Shown piece after piece: positions 53,218 to 63,065 of a DNA stretch of 64,000 nt. Location of the stretch: NCBI GenBank assembly GCA_018675335.1, contig JABGYH010000003.1:109197-173196 (forward strand), read 5' to 3'. A model generated the notes under the pieces. The model made no database searches. It had not been told where the DNA came from and saw only the letters and a program-made list of their open reading frames with translations. The translations under genes were made by a program, and so were the position numbers. Each line of letters begins with the position of its first letter. The first letter of the stretch is position 1. Origin of the DNA: Candidatus Woesearchaeota archaeon. GTDB lineage: Archaea; Nanobdellota; Nanobdellia; Woesearchaeales; UBA11576.

Positions 53218-54549
53218 ATGAGCTGGCTAAAAAAAATATTAACAAAATTAGGCGGAACCACTGAAAACCTTCCAACTGAACTTGCAGAAGAAGAATTTCT
53301 AGCACCTGCAGATTTAGAAAACTGGTTCGAACATAAAATAGACAGCAAATTTGAACATTTAAAAAATGAAATCGCAGACGGATTCTCAAAAATAGGAGAT
53401 CAAATTGAATTGTTACAAGATAATTTAGATGTCTTACGAGAAAAAGAATTACAAAATCCAAACATTCCTGAAAGAGCAGTACAAATAATGGATGGAAATC
53501 GAGATGGATTCATATCCCAACATAACATTTTTATGGAAAACATAAATATTCCAGACAATCCAACATTTAAATCAACACTAATCTTCTGCGAAAGATATTC
53601 ACTATTACTTGAAAGACTAATCAAAAGCACAGGCAAAAGTACTGCAATTCTAAACGAATTCTTCTCAAATCAAGTAGCTGAAATAAATAAGTCAATCAAA
53701 GGCGCAAATAACTCAGTTAATGAAATGAAGCAAAAACTACTAACTGAAGAGAAAGGAGTTGAATTTGTTGAAGAAATAAAAAAAGACATTGAAGAATTTA
53801 ATATTAAACTCAAAAGAGAACAAGAATTAAATGAAGAAATAACTTATACTAAGAAAAAACTTGATTCCAGCTTAGGCATGAAACAAAAACTAGAAACAGA
53901 CATAGAAAAACTAAAAACAAGAGAAGACTACGGAACTTACAATACTCTTGAAAGTGAAAAAGAAAAATTCAAAAAAGAAAAAAAACAAATTGAAAATGAA
54001 TTATTTCACTTATTCTTCCAACTAGAAAAAATATTTAGAAAGTATAGTCGGATATCAATTACTCATGATAAATTAATCACAAAATATTTAGAAAACTGCA
54101 CAGAAGCAGCAATTAATGATGAAAGTAACCAAATAGTTGATGCTCTTGAAAAAATGCAAACTGCAATAGAAACAGGCAATTTAGAAATAAAAGATTCTAA
54201 TAAAACAATAGATAAAATCAAAAAAATAAATTCAGATTTCCTTGACGACTTCAGATTTAAATATAAAGACTTGAGAACTTCAATCAAACGAATTGATTTA
54301 CAAATGAAAAGTAATCGAGCAATACAAGAAATTGCAGATTTAAAATATAAAATAGACCATACTGACGAACAAATAAAATTATTAAATGACAAGATAAGTC
54401 GATTTAATAAAAGCTTAGAAAAATTAGAACTAGATGAAGCTAAAAGAAATCTCCAAATAAAAATTAAAAAAGCAATTCATATTAAAGTTACAATACAAAA
54501 AAATACTGAAACAATAAGTGAAGAAAAAAAAGAAGAACTTAATAATTAA
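53218..54549 (+). CDS. Long coiled-coil protein of unknown function
   Basis: 443 aa, soluble. A short N-terminal amphipathic start (SWLKKILTKLGG) leads to a Glu/Leu-rich helix, a middle part with a single Cys in TLIFCERYS, and a mostly helical region (about 150-435) rich in Lys/Glu with heptad-like Leu/Ile spacing (long coiled coil). It is not an SMC or Rad50 protein: no Walker motifs. An N-terminal amphipathic helix could bind membrane (inference). Divergent from the yidD region, followed by a convergent orphan gene. Confidence 0.72.
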   Translation: MSWLKKILTKLGGTTENLPTELAEEEFLAPADLENWFEHKIDSKFEHLKNEIADGFSKIGDQIELLQDNLDVLREKELQNPNIPERAVQIMDGNRDGFISQHNIFMENINIPDNPTFKSTLIFCERYSLLLERLIKSTGKSTAILNEFFSNQVAEINKSIKGANNSVNEMKQKLLTEEKGVEFVEEIKKDIEEFNIKLKREQELNEEITYTKKKLDSSLGMKQKLETDIEKLKTREDYGTYNTLESEKEKFKKEKKQIENELFHLFFQLEKIFRKYSRISITHDKLITKYLENCTEAAINDESNQIVDALEKMQTAIETGNLEIKDSNKTIDKIKKINSDFLDDFRFKYKDLRTSIKRIDLQMKSNRAIQEIADLKYKIDHTDEQIKLLNDKISRFNKSLEKLELDEAKRNLQIKIKKAIHIKVTIQKNTETISEEKKEELNN

Positions 54550-54594
54550 ATTACATTCAGATTCTAAATCAGGTTAAAAAAAAAATAAAAAAAA

Positions 54595-54957
54595 TTAAAT
54601 TCTAAACTGTGTCAGATAATTACTAATTTGTGTAAGTTCTTTTTTTATTGCAGCACCATCAATAACAGGTCGTCCATATTTGTCAACACCTGCAGTTACT
54701 TCTCCCGCTAAATCTTTGTAACATTCTGCAACAAATGTAACTATACCCATCACACCCTGAGTATCAAGATTGACATTTTTCAAACTTACCTGCTCAGCAA
54801 CCCTGCTTTCTAAAAATGACGCTTGCTCATCTAAAAAATCTTTTTCAGATATGTCTCTATCATCAGACTCGTATTTTGACTGAAGACTAGCATAATTAGC
54901 CCTAACAAACTCTAATAACCCATTAATTGCATTTTGATTAAATCCACTAGGTGGCAT
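54595..54957 (-). CDS. Hypothetical protein (120 aa)
   Basis: Soluble, helical, not recognised. A GGAGGT site lies 8 nt before the ATG at 54957 and rules out the in-frame TTG that overlaps it. The sequence begins PPSGFNQNAINGLLEFV and has DGAAIKKELTQISNYLTQF at the end. Convergent with the coiled-coil gene and divergent from the Lrp-type regulator gene. One or two helical bundles are likely. Confidence 0.65.
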   Translation of the reverse strand: MPPSGFNQNAINGLLEFVRANYASLQSKYESDDRDISEKDFLDEQASFLESRVAEQVSLKNVNLDTQGVMGIVTFVAECYKDLAGEVTAGVDKYGRPVIDGAAIKKELTQISNYLTQFRI

Positions 54958-55065
54958 TTTAACTACCTCCAATAGTTAATAACGCTAAAACCCCAGTTCA
55001 ATTATAAAAAATATTAGAGTTAATTTTTTTACGAAAACGAAATATTTAAATAAAATAGTTCATAA

Positions 55066-56037
55066 ATGGATAAAATGGATAAATTTGACACCAAAATACT
55101 GCAAAATTTGTTAAATGATTCTAGAATAAGTAATTCTAAACTTGGCAAAAAAATAAGATTATCCCGCGAAAATGTGAGTTACAGAATTAAAAAACTAACT
55201 GAAACTCAAATAATTAAAGAATTTGTTGCAGGAATAAATTATACTAAGTTAGGTTGGACTCAATCAGTCGTATTCGTACAATACAAAAAAATCACAACAG
55301 AAACTGAAAAAGAATTAATTCAATTTTTAAAAAAACAAAACTGCATTAGTTGGATAGGAATTTTAACTGGAAAATGGAGTCTAACTTTTGATGTATATCA
55401 TAATTCAAATGAAAAATTAAATCAAACAATTAAAAATATTCTTTCTAGACATAAAGAGCTTATTGGAGAATATTTAGTTTTAGAAAAAATTGATTCAGAA
55501 TTTTATTTTGAAAAAATAATAGATGAAAAAAATATTTTTTTAACAGAACTTGATAAAAAGAAAAATGAAACTGACAAAATAGATAAAATTATCCTTAAAG
55601 AATTAAATAAAAATCCTCGCATAAGTTATGTAGAACTTGCCAAAAAAACAACTCTCACCCCTAACGGAGCTAAACAAAGATATAAACGATTAGTAAATGA
55701 GCAAATAATAATTAATAATTCAATTTCTGTTAATCACAAAATATTAGGTTATGAATGGCAAGGAATACAAATAAAAATTAAAGATCATCAAAAAAATATT
55801 GAAAAAAAATTAAAAGAGTATTTTAGGCATTCTAGAAAGATTATTTTTTTCTACCAATACAACAAATCAGGAATATATGATTTTGATATAGGCGTCATTG
55901 TGAAAACTTCATCAGAGTTACGAGAATTTATCAATAAACTAAGAACGGATTTTTATTCGGATGTTGAAATTATCGACACTTTCCTGGTCCTCGATGAAGC
56001 ATCAAGTCACAAACTACCCAACTGCATATTTAATTAA
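55066..56037 (+). CDS. Tandem Lrp/AsnC family transcription regulator
   Basis: 323 aa, two Lrp/AsnC units in one chain: HTH 1 (about 4-50, DTKILQNLLNDSRIS ... ENVSYRIKKL), a RAM-like domain, then HTH 2 (about 170-215, DKIILKELNKNPRIS ... NGAKQRYKRL) and a second RAM-like domain. Normal Lrp proteins are half this size and dimerise. Effector and target genes unknown. The TATA element ATATTTAAATAA (55042-55053) suggests that the second ATG (55075) may be the true leaderless start. It stands alone, divergent from the 120-aa gene. Confidence 0.88.
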   Translation: MDKMDKFDTKILQNLLNDSRISNSKLGKKIRLSRENVSYRIKKLTETQIIKEFVAGINYTKLGWTQSVVFVQYKKITTETEKELIQFLKKQNCISWIGILTGKWSLTFDVYHNSNEKLNQTIKNILSRHKELIGEYLVLEKIDSEFYFEKIIDEKNIFLTELDKKKNETDKIDKIILKELNKNPRISYVELAKKTTLTPNGAKQRYKRLVNEQIIINNSISVNHKILGYEWQGIQIKIKDHQKNIEKKLKEYFRHSRKIIFFYQYNKSGIYDFDIGVIVKTSSELREFINKLRTDFYSDVEIIDTFLVLDEASSHKLPNCIFN

Positions 56038-56045
56038 TAAATCAA

Positions 56046-57080
56046 TCACTTTGGAGGGAAGGTTATTAGTTTTGTTTTATCAGAACAAATCGGACAATTC
56101 TTAATATGCTCTGCAACATAATCCATTTTTTTCTGATCAGTAATTTCTCCACGAGCATATTGGTGAAGATCATAAGCATCCAAAACACAATCATTATCTA
56201 AAATCTCTTGAACCAGTTTATGGAACAATTTTTCTGTAGTTTTACCCTTAGAAAAATCTCTTGGAACAACACAATTAGTTATGAATCCAACACGATCTAC
56301 CGCATTTTGAAATGAATCTTTACTGCCCGCTTCATAAACTGCAACTGCTTTTGCACCACGCTTTTTGTAATGAGAAAAAAACGGAATATCACTCATACCA
56401 TCACCAACACAAATAATTTGTTTGTAATTATAAACGAAATAATCTTTTGGAATCATTGGTTTATCACGTTTTTTACGACTACCTTTTCTAATAATATAAC
56501 TAGCTTCAGTTTTACTATACGGAGTCATAACAGAAGAAATACCATACTTAGTTTTATCAGATCCAGGAAAAGTGTTAATTGCAATATTTGATGCAAAAAT
56601 TCCATCCATATACTTACCAATCTTTGAACCTTGCACTAATTCTTTTAACCCTACACTAACAATATAAAAAGAAATATTAACTCCTTTTTTAGCCCAGTTT
56701 TCTTTAAATCTAGGGAAAAAATCAGGCAATCCAGGACTAAGTTTAATATCTTTACCAGATTCTTTTAACTTATCGATTGTTAAATCTCCAAAAACTCCCT
56801 CATTCCAATCCCAAATAAGTCGTTGTAACCAACCAACTCCTTCTCCAAAAGTTTCGCAATCTTTAAACCTGAAATATTTTTCTTTATGGAAATCAAAATT
56901 AAAATCAGGAAATTTAGCTTTAACAATTTTTACGAAATCAGGTTGAGAATATTTAGCGCAAATGTTATCCCAATACTTACGAAAAATAGGAGTTTGTTGA
57001 GTTTCCTCACTCAAAGTATAATCAAAATCGAAAACAAGAACAATATTTTTTTTATTTTTTAATCGAAGTGCTGTTGACAT
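56046..57080 (-). CDS. HAD-superfamily phosphatase with a zinc-finger-like tail
   Basis: 344 aa. HAD motif I VFDFDYTLSE, motif III region near KYG, and motif IV CVGDGMSDIPFFSH (GDGxSD) are seen. Between motifs I and II a ~110-residue cap is present. The C-terminus (about 305-344) has HQYARGEITD and EHIKNCPICSDK: H-x3-C-x2-C, like an anti-sigma HC2-type or treble-clef finger. Natural substrate unknown; the finger suggests protein binding or regulation. Convergent with the Lrp-type gene 9 bp away. Confidence 0.85.
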   Translation of the reverse strand: MSTALRLKNKKNIVLVFDFDYTLSEETQQTPIFRKYWDNICAKYSQPDFVKIVKAKFPDFNFDFHKEKYFRFKDCETFGEGVGWLQRLIWDWNEGVFGDLTIDKLKESGKDIKLSPGLPDFFPRFKENWAKKGVNISFYIVSVGLKELVQGSKIGKYMDGIFASNIAINTFPGSDKTKYGISSVMTPYSKTEASYIIRKGSRKKRDKPMIPKDYFVYNYKQIICVGDGMSDIPFFSHYKKRGAKAVAVYEAGSKDSFQNAVDRVGFITNCVVPRDFSKGKTTEKLFHKLVQEILDNDCVLDAYDLHQYARGEITDQKKMDYVAEHIKNCPICSDKTKLITFPPK

Positions 57081-57226
57081 ATATTTTCACCCATATCATA
57101 ATTCATAATAATATAGAATTAACCAAGATATATTCATTTAAAAGCATTGTGGTAAAAAATGATGACCAAATCTTAATAAATTCCAATCAGAAATAAAAAA
57201 TATTAGAATAATTATTTATTTGAAAC

Positions 57227-57532
57227 TTACTCATCATCCACAGTAAATAAACGACTATCTTTAACCTTGAATAAACCAATTCTAGCGCCAGCATCAAGCC
57301 AAGCATGAGCATAATAAACTGCACCAAATGCATTTATCAAATCACCATTTTTTCGAAAATGATTAGCATCAGAAACATAACGAGTCGCCATATCCAAAAA
57401 ATCTTTAGCATCAGACTCACGATTCAAATCAAATCCTTTTTGTTTAACCATTGCTAACGCTTCACCAGTTATAGCAAAATAATGATCTAAAATTTCAGGC
57501 GTAATCTTATCTCTAATAATATTTTTATCCAA
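57227..57532 (-). CDS. DUF357 family protein
   Basis: About 101 aa. The C-terminal half matches the archaeal DUF357 pattern: DMATRYVSDANHFRKNGD, AFGAVYYAHAWLDAGARIG. Members are helical, archaea-specific and uncharacterised. The likely start is TTG at 57532, because an AGGTGA site lies 5 nt before it, as for other genes here; the GTG at 57541 is inside that site. The stop of the upstream gene is part of this ribosome site. Confidence 0.85.
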   Translation of the reverse strand: MDKNIIRDKITPEILDHYFAITGEALAMVKQKGFDLNRESDAKDFLDMATRYVSDANHFRKNGDLINAFGAVYYAHAWLDAGARIGLFKVKDSRLFTVDDE

Positions 57533-57537
57533 TACAA

Positions 57538-57759
57538 TCACCTAAAGTGTTTTTTAAATTTCATAAACCCAACTGAACCGAATAACAAAGGCAATGAAAT
57601 AAAAATCAATAATAATCCAACAGCAAATTTAAGAAATTTAAGAATTAAATCATGAACTAAAAATGCACCAATAGCAAATAAAACTACTCCAAATACAAAT
57701 GCAATCCAAGCTTTACTACCTCGCTTTCTATTTGAACCCACATACTTAACTGTTGCCAT
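57538..57759 (-). CDS. Small two-helix membrane protein (73 aa)
   Basis: A basic start (KYVGSNRKRGSKAW) precedes two membrane helices (about 16-35 and 41-60), then a basic tail FKKHFR. Function unknown. Its stop TGA lies inside the ribosome site of the DUF357 gene, so the two form a short operon. No family recognised. Confidence 0.7.
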   Translation of the reverse strand: MATVKYVGSNRKRGSKAWIAFVFGVVLFAIGAFLVHDLILKFLKFAVGLLLIFISLPLLFGSVGFMKFKKHFR

Positions 57760-57853
57760 AAATAAATAAAACTAGTTAGATTTTATAAAAGTTACTATGA
57801 GAAAACAAATAATACCAAATTAAAAAATAAAGAAGATAAAAAAAATAAAAAAT

Positions 57854-60800
57854 TTATACAAGTTTTTTAGGCTTTGACACATAAAATGCTCCAACAATTA
57901 AAGCTAAAACAACAATAATCAAAATCCAAAGACCATACTTACTTAAAAAACTCCCATTAGAATATTCAATTTCTGCAGGAGCAGGTTCATCGGACACTTC
58001 AGTGTTGGTCGAACTTGCTTCATCGCTTTTTGTTGGTTCTACTTCTGCTAAAGGTTTTGTGACTTCATCAGAACTAACTGATTCAGGTACTTCAACAACA
58101 GGAGTTTGAACATTCTTATTCTCTGCTTTCTTTGGAGGTAATAATTCAATTGTTGGTTTAACAACTGGCAGTGGTGCTTCTGAAAAAATCACCTTAGCAC
58201 GGTTGAAATTTACAATCTCATAAACGAGTACTCTTACATCCAAAACACCATCAGAATCTAAATCAAAGTCTTGAGGTACACCTTCAACTAATTCAGCAAC
58301 AATAGGGTCTGACTGAATTTGAACCATCACAGTCCTTGCAGTTGTATCAACACTAATAATTTTAAACTTGTGAGTTACAGTACCAACATCAAATTTAACC
58401 ATATCTGCTTTATTCATAGTAACAATTAAACCATTACTATCTAAAGTTTTGATATGAGTATATGATGAACTACTTCCACCACTAGATCCACCAGAATTTG
58501 CCGCAGTAACATCCGCATCAAATGAAACATTAGTTGACGAAGTCATAACATTTCCCGCAGTATCATTACATCTGATATAATAAAAACCAGTTGTATCAAC
58601 AGTGTATGTTTTAGTTGCAGTGTGCGCAGTAGTAGCTCCAGTCATTGAATCAGATAAATTAACATATGCAGTAGATACATTAGTTGTATTATCTTCAGTC
58701 GAACCAAATTTACAAACTGCAGCTTCATCAGTTGTAACTGCCAAAGTTGTAGTTACAGTAGTTGTTCCAGAATTTGAAACACTAGCTAATGAAACAGTAG
58801 GTTTTGTAGTATCAGCAACACTAAAATTATGCACAATTGTTGTTGAGTTGTCGTTTAAGTCAACACAAGTTAATGTCAAATTATAATTGTCGTCAGCAAG
58901 ATTTGAAAGTGTTCCTGCATAAGTTCCTGCAGTACCAACCCAAGTTAAATCACTAGACTCAATTATTTCATCAGTAACATTTTCAGATCCATTAAATACT
59001 TGATAAGTACAAAACTCATCTGCAGGATTTGCTTCAATTACTGTAAAATTAAAGTCAAAGAAACTATTATCTTGCTCACTATTATTTGCAGGACTTGATA
59101 AAGTCACATTAGGTGCAAAAGTATCATTTGCTAGCGCACCACCAGATAAGTGAGGAACATACAAAGTAATGTTTGTAGATGTATTAAGATAACACATAGT
59201 AGTTAAATTAATAACACTCGGCGCTGATCCTTCACTACACTCATCTAATACATAAACACTAGTTCCTGCATCATCTTCAATATATAATACATCACGATTA
59301 TTTAATGCTTCATCAAAGAAAATAGTTACCCCATTAGAATACATATCATCTGCAATAAAATGACTCATGTTAATAAATAATAATAACGAGTCTACTGATG
59401 CACCCGCATTAACCACAATTGCATCTGCTTCTCCCGAAGTTGCATTAACATTAATTGAAAAATTACTTGAACTATTCCAATCAACATCATCACCATGGAA
59501 ATCAAATTCTACCACTGAATCAATATTACTAACATTAACATTCATTTCTAATTCTAATGTTTGATTTACATAAAATGTTTCTTCACTAGAATAATCTGTG
59601 TTTCCTGAATCATCAGATAAAGTAACATTATTCAAAATAACTGAACTAACATTACCTTGAATATTATCAAGAGTATCTGAAATATTAATTGGAGTTAACA
59701 AAAACAATTCAATTCCTGACGCATTAATAACATTATTCAAAGTATCATTTGCACTAAAAATTAATGTATGATTTCCAGGAGTCATTGTAACATTAGTTAA
59801 GTTAACAAAACCAGTTAATGCAACAAAAGATCCATCATCAATATAATACCCTATAGTATCAACATCCAAAGTTACATCAGTTACATTCCAATTTAATAAA
59901 ACTGGAGTCGTGTGATTACCTGCAAGAGGACCATTTACAACAATTACTGGCGCAACATTATCATAAGTAAATATGGTTGAAACGGGAGTTCCAACATTTG
60001 TTGCACTATCACTACCAGAAACCGTAATGTTATTTGATCCTTGAGCTAACGCAGTTTCATTATATTCACAAGTATAATTAGCACTGCCCACACAATGTTC
60101 ACTGGTATTAAATATTGTTGACGCTGTTCCATCTAACAAAACAACAACGGTTGAAATATTAACCTCTCCATTATCAGTTAAGTTAAGAGTAATTGTATTA
60201 GAATTAACTTCTGAACTATCAACAGGACCAATAAATGCTAATACCGGAGCAGTAGCATCAACTGTAAAATTATTATTCTTTTCTGTTGCTGAATTTGCTG
60301 CAAGATCGTCTACATTAACATAAATCGTTTGCAATCCGTCACTAACTTCATTAGGTGTTAAATTACAAGCGTATGATGCACTTGTTCCTGAACAAAGAAC
60401 TGCAGGAGACGTTGTAACATTATAAATCGTTCCAGACAAATTAACTTCAATTGTTAAATTATTTACTCCCTTACCAATATCTGCAACTTCAAAAGAAATT
60501 AAAGAAGCATTATTATTAGTAAAACTGCTATGTGCAGGACTCAATGAAGTAACAAGAGGTATTGAATCAGTAACTGTAAAAGTAAAATTTGCAGTGGATG
60601 CATTATTACCCGCACCATCAAATGCTTGCATTTTAAACTTCAAACTATCTCCTTCTTCGCTCTGAAGAATTGTATAAGTCATATTTGAATAAGTTTGAGA
60701 TTCATTTGCAACAGTTGCACTTGACTCAACCCAGTCAGTACTATTCCATTTGTAAAGAACAACATCAAGATTATTACCATAAGTCATACTTAAGTCAGAC

Positions 60801-62902
60801 CAGTTAGCATAAAACCACTGATTCTCAGTCATTACAGTACTTCCACCAGATGAATTAATTGTATAACTCGGTGCTACAGCATCACTTTCAGCAGTATAAT
60901 TAGAAAAACCAACTGCGGTAAAAGTAAAATCTCCAGTTGAAAAATCAAAATTATTACAAGCGTCACAAGCTACACCATCATTAAAAATAATTGGGTTATA
61001 ACTAAATGAACTATTAAGACCTTTCCAAGTCAAAGTAATAGGAGACTCCGTCACATTAGACAAATTCATAAACCACGCAGAATCAAATTCGATAATTGGC
61101 GGAGTTGAAGTTAAATTAATATTAAGATGATCTGGAAGTTCCATTAACATTGAACCGTTAGTATAATCTGAAATGTCTAAACTCTCAGTAAAATTAATAA
61201 TTCCATCAGCAGTTTCAAAAACAACATCAACTTCACTCATGTTAAACACTTCAGAGAAGTTTGTTGAATCTCCAATTAAACCCGCAGGAACTCCAAGATT
61301 AAAAACAACAATTTGAGTAACATCAACAGAATTATCTTGATGGAAATTATTCAAACTATCTCTAGCACCAACAATAATTGATCCAATTGAAAGTTCGGAA
61401 CTATTAACTAGAGTGTGTGAAATTGTAAATGGACTACTAGCCACACTTAAATTTGTATAATTAGCGCCAGCATCGATCTCACTAAAGTTAGATGAGATAT
61501 GAACTGGAATATCATCAGTAAATGTTACTTCAATAGTTACATCTTGACCAGTTTGATAAAACATGTCACCATCAGTAACATCATAAACTAATGCTATTTC
61601 TATTACTGGGGCGGTAATATCAATTTCAAAATTTGTAGATTCCTCATTTTCTCTATTAAGACTATCATTCACCCATGCAGTAATAGTATAATTTTTATCG
61701 TCTTCCCAGTCAGAGGTATTAACTAATAAAAATCCTTCAGATGAATCAATAGCTAAAGTTTCATTAGCAATTTTATCCCCTGTAGAGTTAGTTACATTAA
61801 AATAAATCGTATCAATATTAGGGCCTACAGATGCAAATGAAACATTAATAAAAGTTCCATTGACAATATAATTACTATAATTAGTACCTAATATTTCAAA
61901 AGTGATCGTCGGTGCAGTCGTAAAAGTTTCATTAACTTCAGTTGAATTTGCACCGTAATTATCATCATCATCACTTGCGCCAACAATATAAAAAAGTTGT
62001 TGACTATTGTTAAGACCTATGTGTGTATAGTATGTTTCAGTCAAACAATCATCCATAACTGTCCAACTACCTAAGTCAATTTTGTTGTACAAAATATAAC
62101 AAGCTAAATCTTGAATTGCAGAACCATCACTATTATTAGTTAATGTGTTCCACGTAACATTAAAACCATTTTCTAAAAAATCAATAGTTAAATTTTCTAC
62201 TTGCGCAGGAACTCTGTCAGTAAGAGTAATGTTTTCCACATTAGATTCAGCCCCTTCATTACCAGAAGGATCATCTGCGCAAACGACATAATAAAAAGTA
62301 GAACCATTAGGAACTAAAGAAGTATTATCATCAATAATTGAAATTGTTGATTCAGTAGAATTAAATATATCTACGAGAACTCCAGTATCACAATCAACAC
62401 CAGAGTCATTACCTCTCATTACAAAATAAGATAAATTATCCCAAATATTATCTTCCGCAGCAGTAAAAGTAATATTAACTTCACTCGTAGCCATAGAACT
62501 ATTTAGAATTTCCTCGACGGATGAAATTACTGCAGGGGTTGGTGCAGTAGAATCAGTTAAATTAAAATTAATATCTCCTGTAAAATCAGGAAATAACGAA
62601 GAGTTAACCTCATAAGATGCATTTGCACTTGAAAAGTTTGCTAAGATAGCATATGTTGTGTTTTCAGCATATTCCGCACCATCGAAAACAAAACCATATA
62701 CTCCCACACCATTTGTAGTGGTGCTTTTATTAACAAATGGAGTTGAAATAGAAACATCTGCACCCTCAATAGTTCCAAACCCATCAATTCCAATAACACC
62801 ATTAATACCTCCAGGAGGCGACTCTGGTGCAGCCATTGCAATTCCAGAAAATAAAATACATAGCATTAACAAAACTGTTGCAAACAAAAACTTCTTAATC
62901 AT
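57854..62902 (-). CDS. Very large sequon-rich surface protein with a C-terminal anchor
   Basis: 1682 aa. Signal peptide (about 1-24, ending in AMA). The ectodomain has many Ig-like/FN3-like repeats (recurring TAPVI, NVTDVT, SFTNN-type motifs and long Asp/Asn/Thr/Ser-rich strands) and a very high density of N-x-S/T sequons, as on glycosylated archaeal surface proteins. Near residue 1480 a Gly/Ser linker (SGGSSGGSSSS) joins a last beta domain, then an acidic Pro/Glu/Val-rich stalk, a single membrane helix (about 1655-1675, LWILIIVVLALIVGAF) and a short Lys tail. Ribosome site GGGGTG is seen. Probably a cell-surface or adhesion protein; ligand unknown. Confidence 0.85.
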   Translation of the reverse strand: MIKKFLFATVLLMLCILFSGIAMAAPESPPGGINGVIGIDGFGTIEGADVSISTPFVNKSTTTNGVGVYGFVFDGAEYAENTTYAILANFSSANASYEVNSSLFPDFTGDINFNLTDSTAPTPAVISSVEEILNSSMATSEVNITFTAAEDNIWDNLSYFVMRGNDSGVDCDTGVLVDIFNSTESTISIIDDNTSLVPNGSTFYYVVCADDPSGNEGAESNVENITLTDRVPAQVENLTIDFLENGFNVTWNTLTNNSDGSAIQDLACYILYNKIDLGSWTVMDDCLTETYYTHIGLNNSQQLFYIVGASDDDDNYGANSTEVNETFTTAPTITFEILGTNYSNYIVNGTFINVSFASVGPNIDTIYFNVTNSTGDKIANETLAIDSSEGFLLVNTSDWEDDKNYTITAWVNDSLNRENEESTNFEIDITAPVIEIALVYDVTDGDMFYQTGQDVTIEVTFTDDIPVHISSNFSEIDAGANYTNLSVASSPFTISHTLVNSSELSIGSIIVGARDSLNNFHQDNSVDVTQIVVFNLGVPAGLIGDSTNFSEVFNMSEVDVVFETADGIINFTESLDISDYTNGSMLMELPDHLNINLTSTPPIIEFDSAWFMNLSNVTESPITLTWKGLNSSFSYNPIIFNDGVACDACNNFDFSTGDFTFTAVGFSNYTAESDAVAPSYTINSSGGSTVMTENQWFYANWSDLSMTYGNNLDVVLYKWNSTDWVESSATVANESQTYSNMTYTILQSEEGDSLKFKMQAFDGAGNNASTANFTFTVTDSIPLVTSLSPAHSSFTNNNASLISFEVADIGKGVNNLTIEVNLSGTIYNVTTSPAVLCSGTSASYACNLTPNEVSDGLQTIYVNVDDLAANSATEKNNNFTVDATAPVLAFIGPVDSSEVNSNTITLNLTDNGEVNISTVVVLLDGTASTIFNTSEHCVGSANYTCEYNETALAQGSNNITVSGSDSATNVGTPVSTIFTYDNVAPVIVVNGPLAGNHTTPVLLNWNVTDVTLDVDTIGYYIDDGSFVALTGFVNLTNVTMTPGNHTLIFSANDTLNNVINASGIELFLLTPINISDTLDNIQGNVSSVILNNVTLSDDSGNTDYSSEETFYVNQTLELEMNVNVSNIDSVVEFDFHGDDVDWNSSSNFSINVNATSGEADAIVVNAGASVDSLLLFINMSHFIADDMYSNGVTIFFDEALNNRDVLYIEDDAGTSVYVLDECSEGSAPSVINLTTMCYLNTSTNITLYVPHLSGGALANDTFAPNVTLSSPANNSEQDNSFFDFNFTVIEANPADEFCTYQVFNGSENVTDEIIESSDLTWVGTAGTYAGTLSNLADDNYNLTLTCVDLNDNSTTIVHNFSVADTTKPTVSLASVSNSGTTTVTTTLAVTTDEAAVCKFGSTEDNTTNVSTAYVNLSDSMTGATTAHTATKTYTVDTTGFYYIRCNDTAGNVMTSSTNVSFDADVTAANSGGSSGGSSSSYTHIKTLDSNGLIVTMNKADMVKFDVGTVTHKFKIISVDTTARTVMVQIQSDPIVAELVEGVPQDFDLDSDGVLDVRVLVYEIVNFNRAKVIFSEAPLPVVKPTIELLPPKKAENKNVQTPVVEVPESVSSDEVTKPLAEVEPTKSDEASSTNTEVSDEPAPAEIEYSNGSFLSKYGLWILIIVVLALIVGAFYVSKPKKLV

Positions 62903-63065
62903 TAAAACACCCCTTTTTTTTGAACTTTGACAATAAATTTTAAATTAATTTTTAAAAATATTAAAAATTTAATTAATATAAATTAAGTTATCTAATAAAA
63001 ATTATATAATTCTCACCCGACAACGTACTCATAAATCATAAATAAAACAATTTTGTTTATAAACT

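Noticed and set aside
58602..58886. Plus-strand open frame inside the 1682-residue surface protein gene
   Set aside because: Antisense shadow of the Thr/Val-rich surface protein, without promoter or ribosome site.
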